Shown piece by piece: positions 1 to 6,250 of a DNA stretch of 7,812 bases. Positions within the stretch are counted from its first letter, which is position 1. Every line of letters starts with the position of its first letter. The notes under the pieces were generated by a model, which was not told the origin of the DNA, searched no databases, and saw only the letters and a program-made list of their open reading frames with translations. Both the position numbers and the translations under genes were made by a program. The stretch spans positions 1 to 7,812 of the forward strand of contig JAFQAM010000185.1 of the NCBI GenBank assembly GCA_017416885.1, read 5' to 3'. Origin of the DNA: Clostridia bacterium. Lineage in GTDB: Bacteria > Bacillota > Clostridia > Oscillospirales > CAG-272.

Positions 1-3
1 CTT

Positions 4-73
4 AACTTCACTTGTGCGTAGCACAAACTTCACTGCATAGCAACTTCACTTTCGCGGCAGCGAAAACTTCACT
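4..73. repeat. Array of four AACTTCACT units separated by palindromes
   Basis: Four exact copies of AACTTCACT lie at 4-12, 26-34, 42-50 and 65-73. Each of the three gaps is a small inverted repeat: TTGTGC-GTA-GCACAA (12-26), TGC-ATA-GCA (34-42) and TTTCGC-GGCA-GCGAAA (50-65). The unit is constant while the stems differ in sequence and keep their pairing, so the pattern is direct repeat, hairpin, direct repeat. It starts directly beyond the 3' end of the candidate noncoding RNA (about position 76) and may continue past the left edge of the window. It does not look like CRISPR: the repeats are too short and the spacers are palindromes. I infer a dispersed intergenic repeat family of the kind found in Clostridia. 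Its function is unknown. Confidence 0.8.
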
Positions 74-75
74 AA

Positions 76-126
76 CAGAAAAAGAGAGGACATTTCGGCG
101 ATAAACCGTTTTGTTCTCTCTTTCTG
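76..126 (-). terminator. Terminator-like 3' stem of the candidate RNA
   Basis: On the minus strand CAGAAAGAGAG (126-116) pairs with CTCTC-TTTTT-CTG (88-76), an 11-bp stem with two extra U residues. The U-run sits in the descending arm. The enclosed loop of about 27 nt holds a further CGG/CCG pairing (108-106 with 98-96). The stem may form part of the RNA fold as well as ending transcription. The large loop makes it an unusual intrinsic terminator, so the assignment is moderate. Confidence 0.45.
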
Positions 127-285
127 CTTGTATAGGGGTTCCCCGAAGCGAAGTATGAGCTTTGGGGGTTCTCGTATAAGGGTTTGGGTTTCGCCCATTC
201 TGTATTTGTCCAGACAAATGCGATGCTCGCACTTAGTAGAGTTTTCAAATTTTCCGCTAAGAACACCACCGATTTTCGGTGGCAT
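78..285 (-). ncRNA. Probable structured noncoding RNA, about 208 nt (possibly raiA-type)
   Basis: Read on the minus strand, this segment is dense in helices: CCACCGA/TCGGTGG (282-266), CTTAG/CTAAG (261-257 with 236-232), TGCGA/TCGCA (231-219), TTTGTC/GACAAA (218-205), GGG/CCC around 195-185, a C-rich/G-rich pair around 170-135, and a final 11-bp stem CAGAAAGAGAG with CTCTC-TTTTT-CTG (126-116 with 88-76). A TACAAT box (298-293) would place the transcript start near 285, just before the first stem. The end stem with its U-run would stop it near 78. Three overlapping minus-strand reading frames are open through it, but none has a ribosome binding site or domain-like composition, so open frames here seem incidental. 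The length and probable host group fit the raiA RNA class; that name is a guess from memory and not from an alignment. Confidence 0.6.
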
Positions 286-292
286 TTTTTGT

Positions 293-298
293 ATTGTA
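293..298 (-). promoter_or_regulatory. -10 box for the candidate RNA
   Basis: The minus strand reads TACAAT here, one base from the TATAAT consensus. A start about 7 nt downstream falls at 286-285, immediately before the first stable stem of the RNA. I see no good -35 hexamer at 16-18 nt upstream, so this rests on the -10 box and its position alone. Confidence 0.4.
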
Positions 299-306
299 GA
301 TATTTA

Positions 307-360
307 ATGAATTGCTTTTACATGAATTGAACTGCGTTTATGAATTGCAATATATTGCAA
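307..360. repeat. Three ATGAATTG repeats ending in a 16-bp palindrome
   Basis: ATGAATTG occurs at 307-314, 322-329 and 340-347, with starts 15 and 18 nt apart. The last copy runs into the perfect palindrome TTGCAATATATTGCAA (345-360). The block lies directly upstream of the candidate RNA promoter on the minus strand. It mirrors the AACTTCACT block on the other side of the RNA: a short constant word spaced by 7 to 14 nt and linked to palindromes. I infer a second intergenic repeat family. An operator role for the palindrome cannot be excluded. Confidence 0.6.
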
Positions 361-363
361 AAA

Positions 364-400
364 CGTGCTTCGCACTCGATATATTTTCGCTTCACGAAAA
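364..400 (-). terminator. Weak paired hairpins after the glycosidase operon
   Basis: Downstream of the alpha/beta hydrolase the minus strand has TTTTCG-TGAAG-CGAAAA (400-384) and then GTGC-GAA-GCAC followed by GTTTTTG (375-365 and on). The second has a T-run but only a 4-bp stem. Together they could end the operon transcript, yet neither is strong. They also resemble the small palindromes of the nearby repeat blocks and may simply belong to them. A TGACCAC direct repeat (408-414 and 415-421) abuts the hydrolase stop codon. Confidence 0.3.
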
Positions 401-420
401 CGCGGATTGACCACTGACCA

Positions 421-1371
421 CTAATCAACATTCCATTTTGTTTCAAAATCGCGTAAGGCTTGTAGGTACTTTTCCTTGTTTACGGGATAAGCAAGGCCGT
501 GGCCGGCGTTTTCGATGGGGACAAGGGATTTTAGAGCGGTGCACTCTTGGTACATTTTTTCGCTCATTGAGTAGGGGACAAAGTCGTCATTTGTGCCGTG
601 GATAAATATTGTTGGGATTTTGGTTGATTTGGTGGCTTCAATCGGGGAATACTCGTCAAGGTTAAAATGACCGTAGATTTTTGCGCCTAATTTTACAAAC
701 GGATACATTAATTTTGGCGGTAGCTTCATTTCAGCAATGGTTTTCATAATAATTTCCTTTGGTGTGGAATAGCCGCAATCGGCTAAAATGCATTTAACAT
801 TATCGGGAAGCTTTTTGCCGCTTGCCATAAGCACTGTGGCGGCTCCCATTGAAACACCTGTTAAGATGATTTTTGTTTCACTGCCGAAGCGATCTGACAC
901 ATACTCCGCCCATTTGATGCAGTCCAGATGCTCTTTTATGCCGAATGTAATTGTATGTCCGTCGCTCTCTCCTGCGCCTCTTTGGTCAACTATTATTGCA
1001 TTTCTGCCAATAGCGAAGCATCTTTCAATGCCACCGCTTAAATCTCTTTCGCCGTTACCTCTGTAACCGTGGAAAAGTATTTCAATTGGCGCGCCTTTTT
1101 TATATTCGTAATACTTTCCTACAAGTATTAGTCCGTCGTGAGATTTGATTTTTAATGTTTCGGGATTTAATGCTCTTGCATCCTTCATCCATTTAATCAT
1201 ATCCATTCTGTATGGCTCATAAAGCTCCTCTAACTGAAACTTGTATTCCTCGGGATTACATTCCTTGCGTTTTGGGGAATAAAATGCCATTAAATAGCAA
1301 ATTAGCGACACAGTAAGTGTAATTATTATAATTCCGCCTAAAACTCCAAGTGTTATATACAGTGCTAACAT
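421..1371 (-). CDS. Membrane-anchored alpha/beta hydrolase (YqkD-like)
   Basis: A serine hydrolase of the alpha/beta-fold superfamily, 316 residues. Residues 3-30 form one hydrophobic membrane segment followed by basic residues, so the catalytic domain is tethered to the membrane; which side it faces is not certain. The fold motifs appear in order: oxyanion region HGYRG (101-105), VDQRGAGES (128-136), nucleophile elbow GVSMG with Ser174, the acid at Asp262 or Asp263 (GTNDDFVP), and His291 (AGHG). The single N-terminal helix, the ADCGYSTP stretch and the FIHGTNDDFVP loop resemble Bacillus YqkD, a family without a settled substrate. The ATG lies within the end of the upstream mannosidase gene (7-nt overlap), with GAGGTG 5 nt before it, which implies translational coupling. 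Given that pairing it might remove an ester, such as an acetyl group, from glycans; that is inference only. The catalytic triad assignment is firm, the substrate unknown. Confidence 0.88.
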   Translation of the reverse strand: MLALYITLGVLGGIIIITLTVSLICYLMAFYSPKRKECNPEEYKFQLEELYEPYRMDMIKWMKDARALNPETLKIKSHDGLILVGKYYEYKKGAPIEILFHGYRGNGERDLSGGIERCFAIGRNAIIVDQRGAGESDGHTITFGIKEHLDCIKWAEYVSDRFGSETKIILTGVSMGAATVLMASGKKLPDNVKCILADCGYSTPKEIIMKTIAEMKLPPKLMYPFVKLGAKIYGHFNLDEYSPIEATKSTKIPTIFIHGTNDDFVPYSMSEKMYQECTALKSLVPIENAGHGLAYPVNKEKYLQALRDFETKWNVD

Positions 1372-3308
1372 TGTTCACCTCGTAAATTAAAGCTTTTTAC
1401 AAAAGGCTTTATTTTTATGTACTCGTTCTTGCCCGGGCATAGCTTGTACATTCCTATGGTTGATAGGATATACCAAGAAGCCATACTTCCGTTATCCTCG
1501 TCACCCGGGAAGCCGATTTCCGTTTTATAGGAAAATAGCTCCAATGCTTTTTTTATCCATTTTTCGCATTTTGAGCTTTCGCCTAAATATGCGTAGATAT
1601 ATGGCAAATGGAATGAGGGCTGATTGGAAATTGCAAATTGGCATAGATCAGCTTGCGCCATTTCTGTCATTTCGTGTATTTCACCGCCGTAGCCGTGTAC
1701 TCTGTATTTTGGTGGAATTGTAAACACCTCATCAAGCTTTTTAAGGAAATTTTCCTTGCTTCCGTATAGCTTGGCAAGTCCCTCTATATCGTGAGGCACA
1801 AAAAATCCGTTTTGATATGCAGAGCCCTCGGTGTAGCAACCGCCCCATTTAAGTGGATCAAAGTCGCTTTCAAATTCTCCGTTGGATTTTCTACCGCGCA
1901 AAAAGCCGCTTTCCTTATCGAAAATATTTTTATATGATTGGCTTCTTTTGATATATTCGTTGTAAATATCGTTTTTGCCCAATTTTTTCGCAACCTGCGC
2001 GATACAGTAGTCGCCGTATGCAAAATCCTCTGTAAGATTTACGCTTTCCTTGTATAAATCAGCAGGCACATAGCCGTATTTTATGTATTCAGCTATACCG
2101 TTTCTGCCGTAGCGGTACTCCTTTGACGGTGTGGTTGCGTGATGTATCATACCTTCAAGCGCTTTTTCTAAAATTTCATTTGATACAATACCGTGGCAAG
2201 CTGCCTCAGCTATTACGCCGTCAATTAATGTGCTCGGCATACAGCCTGTTTCGCCAAGAGATATCCATCTTGGTAAATATCCGCCCTCAATATAGTCATT
2301 TACGAAGCCTTCAACCATACTTGCAAATTCTTTTTTCGCAATTAAGGTAAACAGCGGAAATTGAGTTCTTACTGTGTCCCAAAAGCCTGTGCCCATATAT
2401 CTTACGCCCTTATGCTTTTTGCCGTCATAAGGTGAATAATGCACACATTCTCCGCTTTTTTCTGTTTCGTAGGCTATGCGAGGAAATAAAAATGCTCTGT
2501 ACATACAGGAATAGAAGGTGCGCTTTTGTTCCTCGTTTTCTGTGTCAATTCCTATTCTTGACAGCTTTTCCTCCCATTCCCTTTCGCCATACGCCTTGGC
2601 TGTGTCAAAGCTGCTTCCTGTAAGATTTTCAATTGCTTGCTCCCTTGAAATATAGGAAATAGCAATTTCTAATTCTACGCTTTGCTTTTTCAATGCAATA
2701 TGAAATCCGTTTTCGCATTTCTTGGATTTTTCGCAGTCTATGGCGTCGCTATCGAATTTTGCCACATAGTGCATTTTAAAATCGGTATGGTCGCCCTGTC
2801 TGCAATAATCGTTTGTGCCATAGAGAATATTATTTTCTAAGGTGTATGTATAATTGCCGTCAACCTTTAAAAATGACAGGTAATTATCCTTGGAATTCTC
2901 GTAATTCAGCTTAATTATAGCTCCGCGAAGGGTTGGAGTCAGTTCAAGAGTGCAATAGCTTCTTAAAAGCTTAATTTTAAGATAGTGTGGCTGAAAAACG
3001 CTTTCATTTATGCGGTATCCACTCCAAGCTTCGCTGCCTGTATCGCCAATTATATCGCTTTGAGGCATTAACAAAAATGTGCCGTGGTCACCAATCCAAG
3101 GGCTTGGCTGATGAGTTAATCTTATGCCCTCAATTACAGGAATATCGGGCTGAAAAAACCAACCGTTTCTATCATCAATCACCTCTGTTTGAGGGGAAAA
3201 TGATGACATACCAAACGGCAATTGCACAAGCGGTAAAGCATTTCCCGTTGAAAAACGCATTTGTGACTTTGTGCCCATTTTGATGTTTACATATGGAATA
3301 TATTTCAT
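1365..3308 (-). CDS. GH92 exo-alpha-mannosidase, short C-terminus
   Basis: A family GH92 glycosidase, in known members a calcium-dependent, inverting exo-alpha-mannosidase that removes mannose from N-glycans or mannans. It has 647 residues. Residues 1 to about 235 are the beta-sandwich domain with HQPSPWIGDHG (66-76). The rest is the (alpha/alpha)6 catalytic domain with GTGFWDTVRT (306-315), EGSAYQ (494-499), VPHD (504-507), NQPSFHLPY (562-570) and GDEDNGS (602-608). Glu494 fits the general acid and Asp603/Asp605 the base pair. Their 109-residue spacing equals Glu533 to Asp642 as I recall it for Bacteroides BT3990. There is no signal peptide, so it is probably cytoplasmic. The ATG has AAGGAG 5 nt upstream, overlapping the stop of the fucosidase gene 9 nt away. 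It is odd that the protein ends about 21 residues after the CPG motif, whereas most GH92 enzymes continue for some 70-90 residues. The 3' end overlaps the hydrolase gene. Confidence 0.94.
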   Translation of the reverse strand: MKYIPYVNIKMGTKSQMRFSTGNALPLVQLPFGMSSFSPQTEVIDDRNGWFFQPDIPVIEGIRLTHQPSPWIGDHGTFLLMPQSDIIGDTGSEAWSGYRINESVFQPHYLKIKLLRSYCTLELTPTLRGAIIKLNYENSKDNYLSFLKVDGNYTYTLENNILYGTNDYCRQGDHTDFKMHYVAKFDSDAIDCEKSKKCENGFHIALKKQSVELEIAISYISREQAIENLTGSSFDTAKAYGEREWEEKLSRIGIDTENEEQKRTFYSCMYRAFLFPRIAYETEKSGECVHYSPYDGKKHKGVRYMGTGFWDTVRTQFPLFTLIAKKEFASMVEGFVNDYIEGGYLPRWISLGETGCMPSTLIDGVIAEAACHGIVSNEILEKALEGMIHHATTPSKEYRYGRNGIAEYIKYGYVPADLYKESVNLTEDFAYGDYCIAQVAKKLGKNDIYNEYIKRSQSYKNIFDKESGFLRGRKSNGEFESDFDPLKWGGCYTEGSAYQNGFFVPHDIEGLAKLYGSKENFLKKLDEVFTIPPKYRVHGYGGEIHEMTEMAQADLCQFAISNQPSFHLPYIYAYLGESSKCEKWIKKALELFSYKTEIGFPGDEDNGSMASWYILSTIGMYKLCPGKNEYIKIKPFVKSFNLRGEQC

Positions 3309-3317
3309 TTTATCTCC

Positions 3318-4994
3318 TTATTTTTTGAAAATCTCCACTATTCTTATATCCTTTGGTGAGCCTTCAATAAATTCAAGCTTGATTTGATATGCGTAGTCAA
3401 CCACATAGCCAAGCTTAATATGAAGGTCCTTTTCTCCCTCGTAGCATTGCAGGTAGTCGTAGTCGGCGCCGTTAAATGCAAGCAAGGACACCTTGCATTT
3501 GCCTGTGTTTTCTACCTTGATTTCGTTAAATGGGAATATTCCGCCAAAATTTGCTACTGCAATATTGTCTTTTATCGACACATCATCTACTTTTTTATGT
3601 AAAGCTCCGCTTTCATCAGATAAGAAAAGCTTTTCATCAAGCTTATATATGCCTAAGCTATGGAGTATAGGTGTGTCAAGTGATTCGTTTACCTTGATTT
3701 TAATTTTGCTTGATTTTACGGTATCAAAATGCTGACAAAGCTTATAGCCTACAACCTTATTATTCAGAAGCAGCCTCCAGCCGTTATTTACATATGCGTA
3801 AAAGCTGATATCCGTTACCTTGTGGCCAAGCTCAATAAGCTCGGAAATTGATACTGTATTAAACTCGATTTCATTGTCAAAGGTAAGGGTAATTTCAGGC
3901 GCTTTGTCGCCATCAATGGGCGCATATACATTTTCCTTTGAAATTATATTTATCGGCTCACACTCTTCGCGATTGCTTGATGCTTCAATTTTAGCATTAC
4001 TTGCTAAATTTACTCTAAATGAGTTATCTAAAATTTTTCTGAATTCAAGTAAGCTTTTTACATCGCTTTCGTGCAAAAGTCCTCTTCTGTCAGGTGGGAT
4101 ATTAAGTAAAAAGCCCGCATTTCTGCCTATGGAATTAAACCATAATTCAAGTAGATTTTCAGGTGTACGCACTTGTCCGTCCTGGTGTGAATGATAGAAC
4201 CATCCCGGACGGATTGACACATCTGCTTCTCCCGGAATAAATGCTTCGCCGTCGATTTTGCCTGAGTTTAATTCGCTTGTTATTTCGGTTATAAGCGAGC
4301 TTTTGTCAATATTAGAATAGCAGGGATTGCCTGCAATTCCCTTTTCGTTGCCTACCCAACGGACATCAACATAAGGAGTTGCTCCAAGTGAGCCGAAAAT
4401 TACGGCATCGCTCTGATATTTTTTGACGGTATTTGCCCATCTGTCCCAATCGTAATGAGTTTTAGTGCTACCGGCTCCGTCCCACCATACTTCCCAGATT
4501 TTGCCGTAGCCTGCAAGTAATTCTTCAAGCTGACCGCAGTAAAAATCGTTATACTCCTCGCTTCCCCAAGTTTTTTCGTGTCTGTCCCAAGGGGAGAGGT
4601 ATATGCCTGCTTTTACGCCAAATTCCTGACACGCATCGGTAAATTCCCTTACTATATCGCCTTTACCGTTTTTATAGGGAGAGCTTTTAACGCTGTGGTC
4701 GGTATATTTTGTTTGCCACAAGCAAAAGCCATCGTGATGCTTGGCGGTTAAAATAGCGCACTCAAAGCCTGCATCCTTGATTGCTTTTACCCATTGCTTT
4801 ATATTTAATTCAGTTGGATTAAAATCCTTTGGGTTTTCAGTGCCGTCGCCCCATTCTTTATCGGTAAATGTATTCATACCGAAGTGGAAAAAGATACATC
4901 CCTCGCGTCTGTACCATACCATTTGTCTTTTGTTTGGGATTGGTCCGTATGGCTTTAGTCCCAATTTTTCATATCTTCTATATAATTCTTCCAT
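3318..4994 (-). CDS. GH29 alpha-L-fucosidase, probably alpha-1,3/1,4 type
   Basis: A retaining exo-fucosidase of family GH29, 558 residues. Residues about 20-325 are the catalytic barrel, with the substrate-pocket motif KHHDGFCLW (85-93), the nucleophile Asp172 in EVWWDGAG, and SIRPGWFYH (260-268). Glu217 in RWVGNEKG fits the acid/base. Asp172 and Glu217 match, even in numbering, the pair I recall for the bifidobacterial alpha-1,3/1,4-fucosidase Blon_2336, which points to subfamily B acting on Lewis-type branched fucose. Residues about 328-450 form a beta-rich domain like the discoidin/CBM32 modules that often follow GH29 domains, and a second small beta-rich region ends the protein. There is no signal peptide, so it probably acts on imported oligosaccharides. 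AAGGAG lies 6 nt before the ATG. This is the first gene of the operon, with the mannosidase 9 nt downstream. The two genes together would strip fucose and mannose from glycan ends. Confidence 0.94.
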   Translation of the reverse strand: MEELYRRYEKLGLKPYGPIPNKRQMVWYRREGCIFFHFGMNTFTDKEWGDGTENPKDFNPTELNIKQWVKAIKDAGFECAILTAKHHDGFCLWQTKYTDHSVKSSPYKNGKGDIVREFTDACQEFGVKAGIYLSPWDRHEKTWGSEEYNDFYCGQLEELLAGYGKIWEVWWDGAGSTKTHYDWDRWANTVKKYQSDAVIFGSLGATPYVDVRWVGNEKGIAGNPCYSNIDKSSLITEITSELNSGKIDGEAFIPGEADVSIRPGWFYHSHQDGQVRTPENLLELWFNSIGRNAGFLLNIPPDRRGLLHESDVKSLLEFRKILDNSFRVNLASNAKIEASSNREECEPINIISKENVYAPIDGDKAPEITLTFDNEIEFNTVSISELIELGHKVTDISFYAYVNNGWRLLLNNKVVGYKLCQHFDTVKSSKIKIKVNESLDTPILHSLGIYKLDEKLFLSDESGALHKKVDDVSIKDNIAVANFGGIFPFNEIKVENTGKCKVSLLAFNGADYDYLQCYEGEKDLHIKLGYVVDYAYQIKLEFIEGSPKDIRIVEIFKK

Positions 4995-5007
4995 AATTTA
5001 CTCCTTG

Positions 5008-5036
5008 AAGTATGATAACTATATTTTAGCATACTT
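5008..5036. promoter_or_regulatory. Inverted repeat over the likely glycosidase operon promoter
   Basis: AAGTATGATAA (5008-5018) and TTAGCATACTT (5026-5036) are inverted copies matching at 10 of 11 positions, around a 7-nt centre. The 29-bp site covers the possible minus-strand -10 boxes TAAAAT (5028-5023) and TATAGT (5023-5018), and ends about 7 nt before the SD-bearing leader of the fucosidase gene. Neither -10 has a good -35 at 16-18 nt. An operator bound by a repressor dimer is the natural reading. The regulator is not encoded in this window. Confidence 0.5.
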
Positions 5037-5044
5037 TAAAGAAA

Positions 5045-5075
5045 AATCACACACTTTTTATAAAAATGTGTGATT
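5045..5075. promoter_or_regulatory. Long AATCACACA inverted repeat between divergent genes
   Basis: AATCACACA (5045-5053) and TGTGTGATT (5067-5075) are perfect 9-bp inverted arms. Between them lie one extra C and the self-complementary TTTTTATAAAAA (5055-5066), so the whole 31 bp is a near-perfect palindrome with one bulge. It lies 22 bp upstream of the lipoprotein -35 box and just upstream of the putative fucosidase promoter, a good place for a regulator of both. On the minus strand it is followed by TTTTTC and could also act as a terminator, but no minus-strand gene lies close upstream to need one. Confidence 0.5.
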
Positions 5076-5096
5076 ATTATAAAATATTAATGTGGA

Positions 5097-5125
5097 TTGC
5101 ATTTTATTGTTTTTTGTGCTATTAT
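5097..5125 (+). promoter_or_regulatory. Sigma-A-type promoter of the lipoprotein gene
   Basis: TTGCAT (5097-5102) and TATTAT (5120-5125) are separated by exactly 17 nt, each near the vegetative consensus. Transcription would begin near 5132. The leader is about 27 nt and carries a G-rich ribosome binding site (AAGGGGGG, about 5142-5149) 9 nt before the ATG. Confidence 0.65.
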
Positions 5126-5158
5126 TAAATTAAGGTAATATAAGGGGGGAAAATATTT

Positions 5159-6247
5159 ATGAAAAATAAATTTTTATTTGTTTCTTTACTGATTTTAGTA
5201 TGTAGCATATGTCTTTTTAGTTGCGGTATAGGCGGTAATACAACCGTGGCTAACTATAACGATGATATTAAATCGGTTGTGCCTGAAAATATAGATATGG
5301 AGCATTTTAGGACGGAAGAAAATATTTCATATTATACTTCCGAAGGTCTTGCTTTATGGATGGAAGTAAACGGTGAATTTTTGAAAATGGACTATTTTTC
5401 CCTTGAAGGAAACAAAAGAGTTTACGACAATTTATATTTTTACGAAGATGATTACTTTTTTATGATAACCGATGACAGTAAAGATTTGTATGCGTCTTTA
5501 AGCAGTCCAAACAATGAGTATTGCGAAGAAGAAAAGCAAAGCGGCGAAGATATACAAATTAATATAAAGAAATCGGGAATTTACAAGTTGACTTTTGACG
5601 TTGACACTTTAAAATTCGATATAGAATATAAGAGTGAAATTGAAACACCTGTATATTACACCATTAAAAATTGTACTGTTTTAAAAGAACCAAATGAGTG
5701 GATAGATATGAGCATAAATACCGAAAACGAAGATGAATTTGTGCTTGAAAACTTGAATATTGAAGCAGGGGAATTTATAAGTTTTTTCAGTAATATTCAC
5801 ACAAGTAATTATAAGGTTACATTAGATGAAAGTTCTGAAAAGTACGGTTTTATAGAAGGACCCCTTGTCAAAGTGAATTTTGGTGGCAATTATAACGTTT
5901 ACATCAACAAAAAAACTTATAAAGCGCGTCTTGAACTTCTTAATCCCGACAGTGCTTCATACGGTTGTATATATTATGACGGAAGTGAGTTTATAGAGTT
6001 AACTCCATACGAAAGCGATGTGCCTTACATATTCCGTCAAAGAATAACGGTAGATACTAAAAATACCACCTCGCTACCGAAATTTTACACTTTAAATTAC
6101 AAAGCATATGATTTAACGGTTGTAGATACAGAAAATATCTTTACGGTTAGTGCTAAAAATTACTACTATTTTAAAGAAATCGGTACTTATGAATTAATCA
6201 TCAATTTAAAGACTTTTGAAATCAGCGCGGTTTTAATGGTTGAATAA
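5159..6247 (+). CDS. Lipoprotein with three tandem beta-rich modules
   Basis: A 362-residue protein exported and lipid-anchored to the cell surface. Residues 1-21 are a type II signal peptide (Lys2/Lys4, hydrophobic core) with the lipobox LFSC, so Cys22 would be the acylated residue. I do not recognise the mature protein. It appears to be three modules of about 100 residues, each closing with a similar strand pair: SGIYKLTFDVDTLKF (139-153), GGNYNVYINKKTYKA (242-256) and IGTYELIINLKTFEI (341-355). The shared pattern is G-x-Y-x-hydrophobic, then D/N-x-x-T-aromatic/Leu. It recalls the module ends of SusE/SusF-like or other surface glycan-binding proteins, but this is a loose resemblance. The composition is rich in Asp, Glu and Tyr, with few basic residues. 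The gene is a single transcription unit, divergent from the fucosidase operon, with its own promoter, and ends at the shared terminator. A glycan-binding role is inferred from context only. Confidence 0.85.
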   Translation: MKNKFLFVSLLILVCSICLFSCGIGGNTTVANYNDDIKSVVPENIDMEHFRTEENISYYTSEGLALWMEVNGEFLKMDYFSLEGNKRVYDNLYFYEDDYFFMITDDSKDLYASLSSPNNEYCEEEKQSGEDIQINIKKSGIYKLTFDVDTLKFDIEYKSEIETPVYYTIKNCTVLKEPNEWIDMSINTENEDEFVLENLNIEAGEFISFFSNIHTSNYKVTLDESSEKYGFIEGPLVKVNFGGNYNVYINKKTYKARLELLNPDSASYGCIYYDGSEFIELTPYESDVPYIFRQRITVDTKNTTSLPKFYTLNYKAYDLTVVDTENIFTVSAKNYYYFKEIGTYELIINLKTFEISAVLMVE

Positions 6248-6250
6248 TAT

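Noticed and set aside
4..73. CRISPR array
   Set aside because: Repeats are only 9 nt, spacers are 7-14 nt and palindromic, and no cas gene is present.
8..285. Three overlapping minus-strand open frames of 65-79 residues
   Set aside because: They lie in different frames over the same structured segment, have no ribosome binding site, and run into the hairpin repeats. The RNA reading explains the region better.
266..290. Plus-strand terminator (CCACCGA/TCGGTGG followed by CATTTTTT)
   Set aside because: It has the form of a plus-strand terminator, but no plus-strand gene or promoter lies upstream. The same stem is the first helix of the minus-strand RNA.
2987..3283. 98-residue plus-strand open frame inside the mannosidase gene
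   Set aside because: It is antisense to a strongly conserved GH92 coding sequence, without a ribosome binding site or recognisable motif. The other plus-strand frames over 421-5073 are shadows of the same kind.
5045..5075. CRP-type binding site
   Set aside because: The half-sites are in the opposite order (TCACA outside-left, TGTGA outside-right), with a 13-nt gap instead of TGTGA-N6-TCACA.
5142..5150. Run of six G before the lipoprotein start as a phase-variation tract
   Set aside because: Six bases is short for slippage switching, and it serves well as the ribosome binding site.
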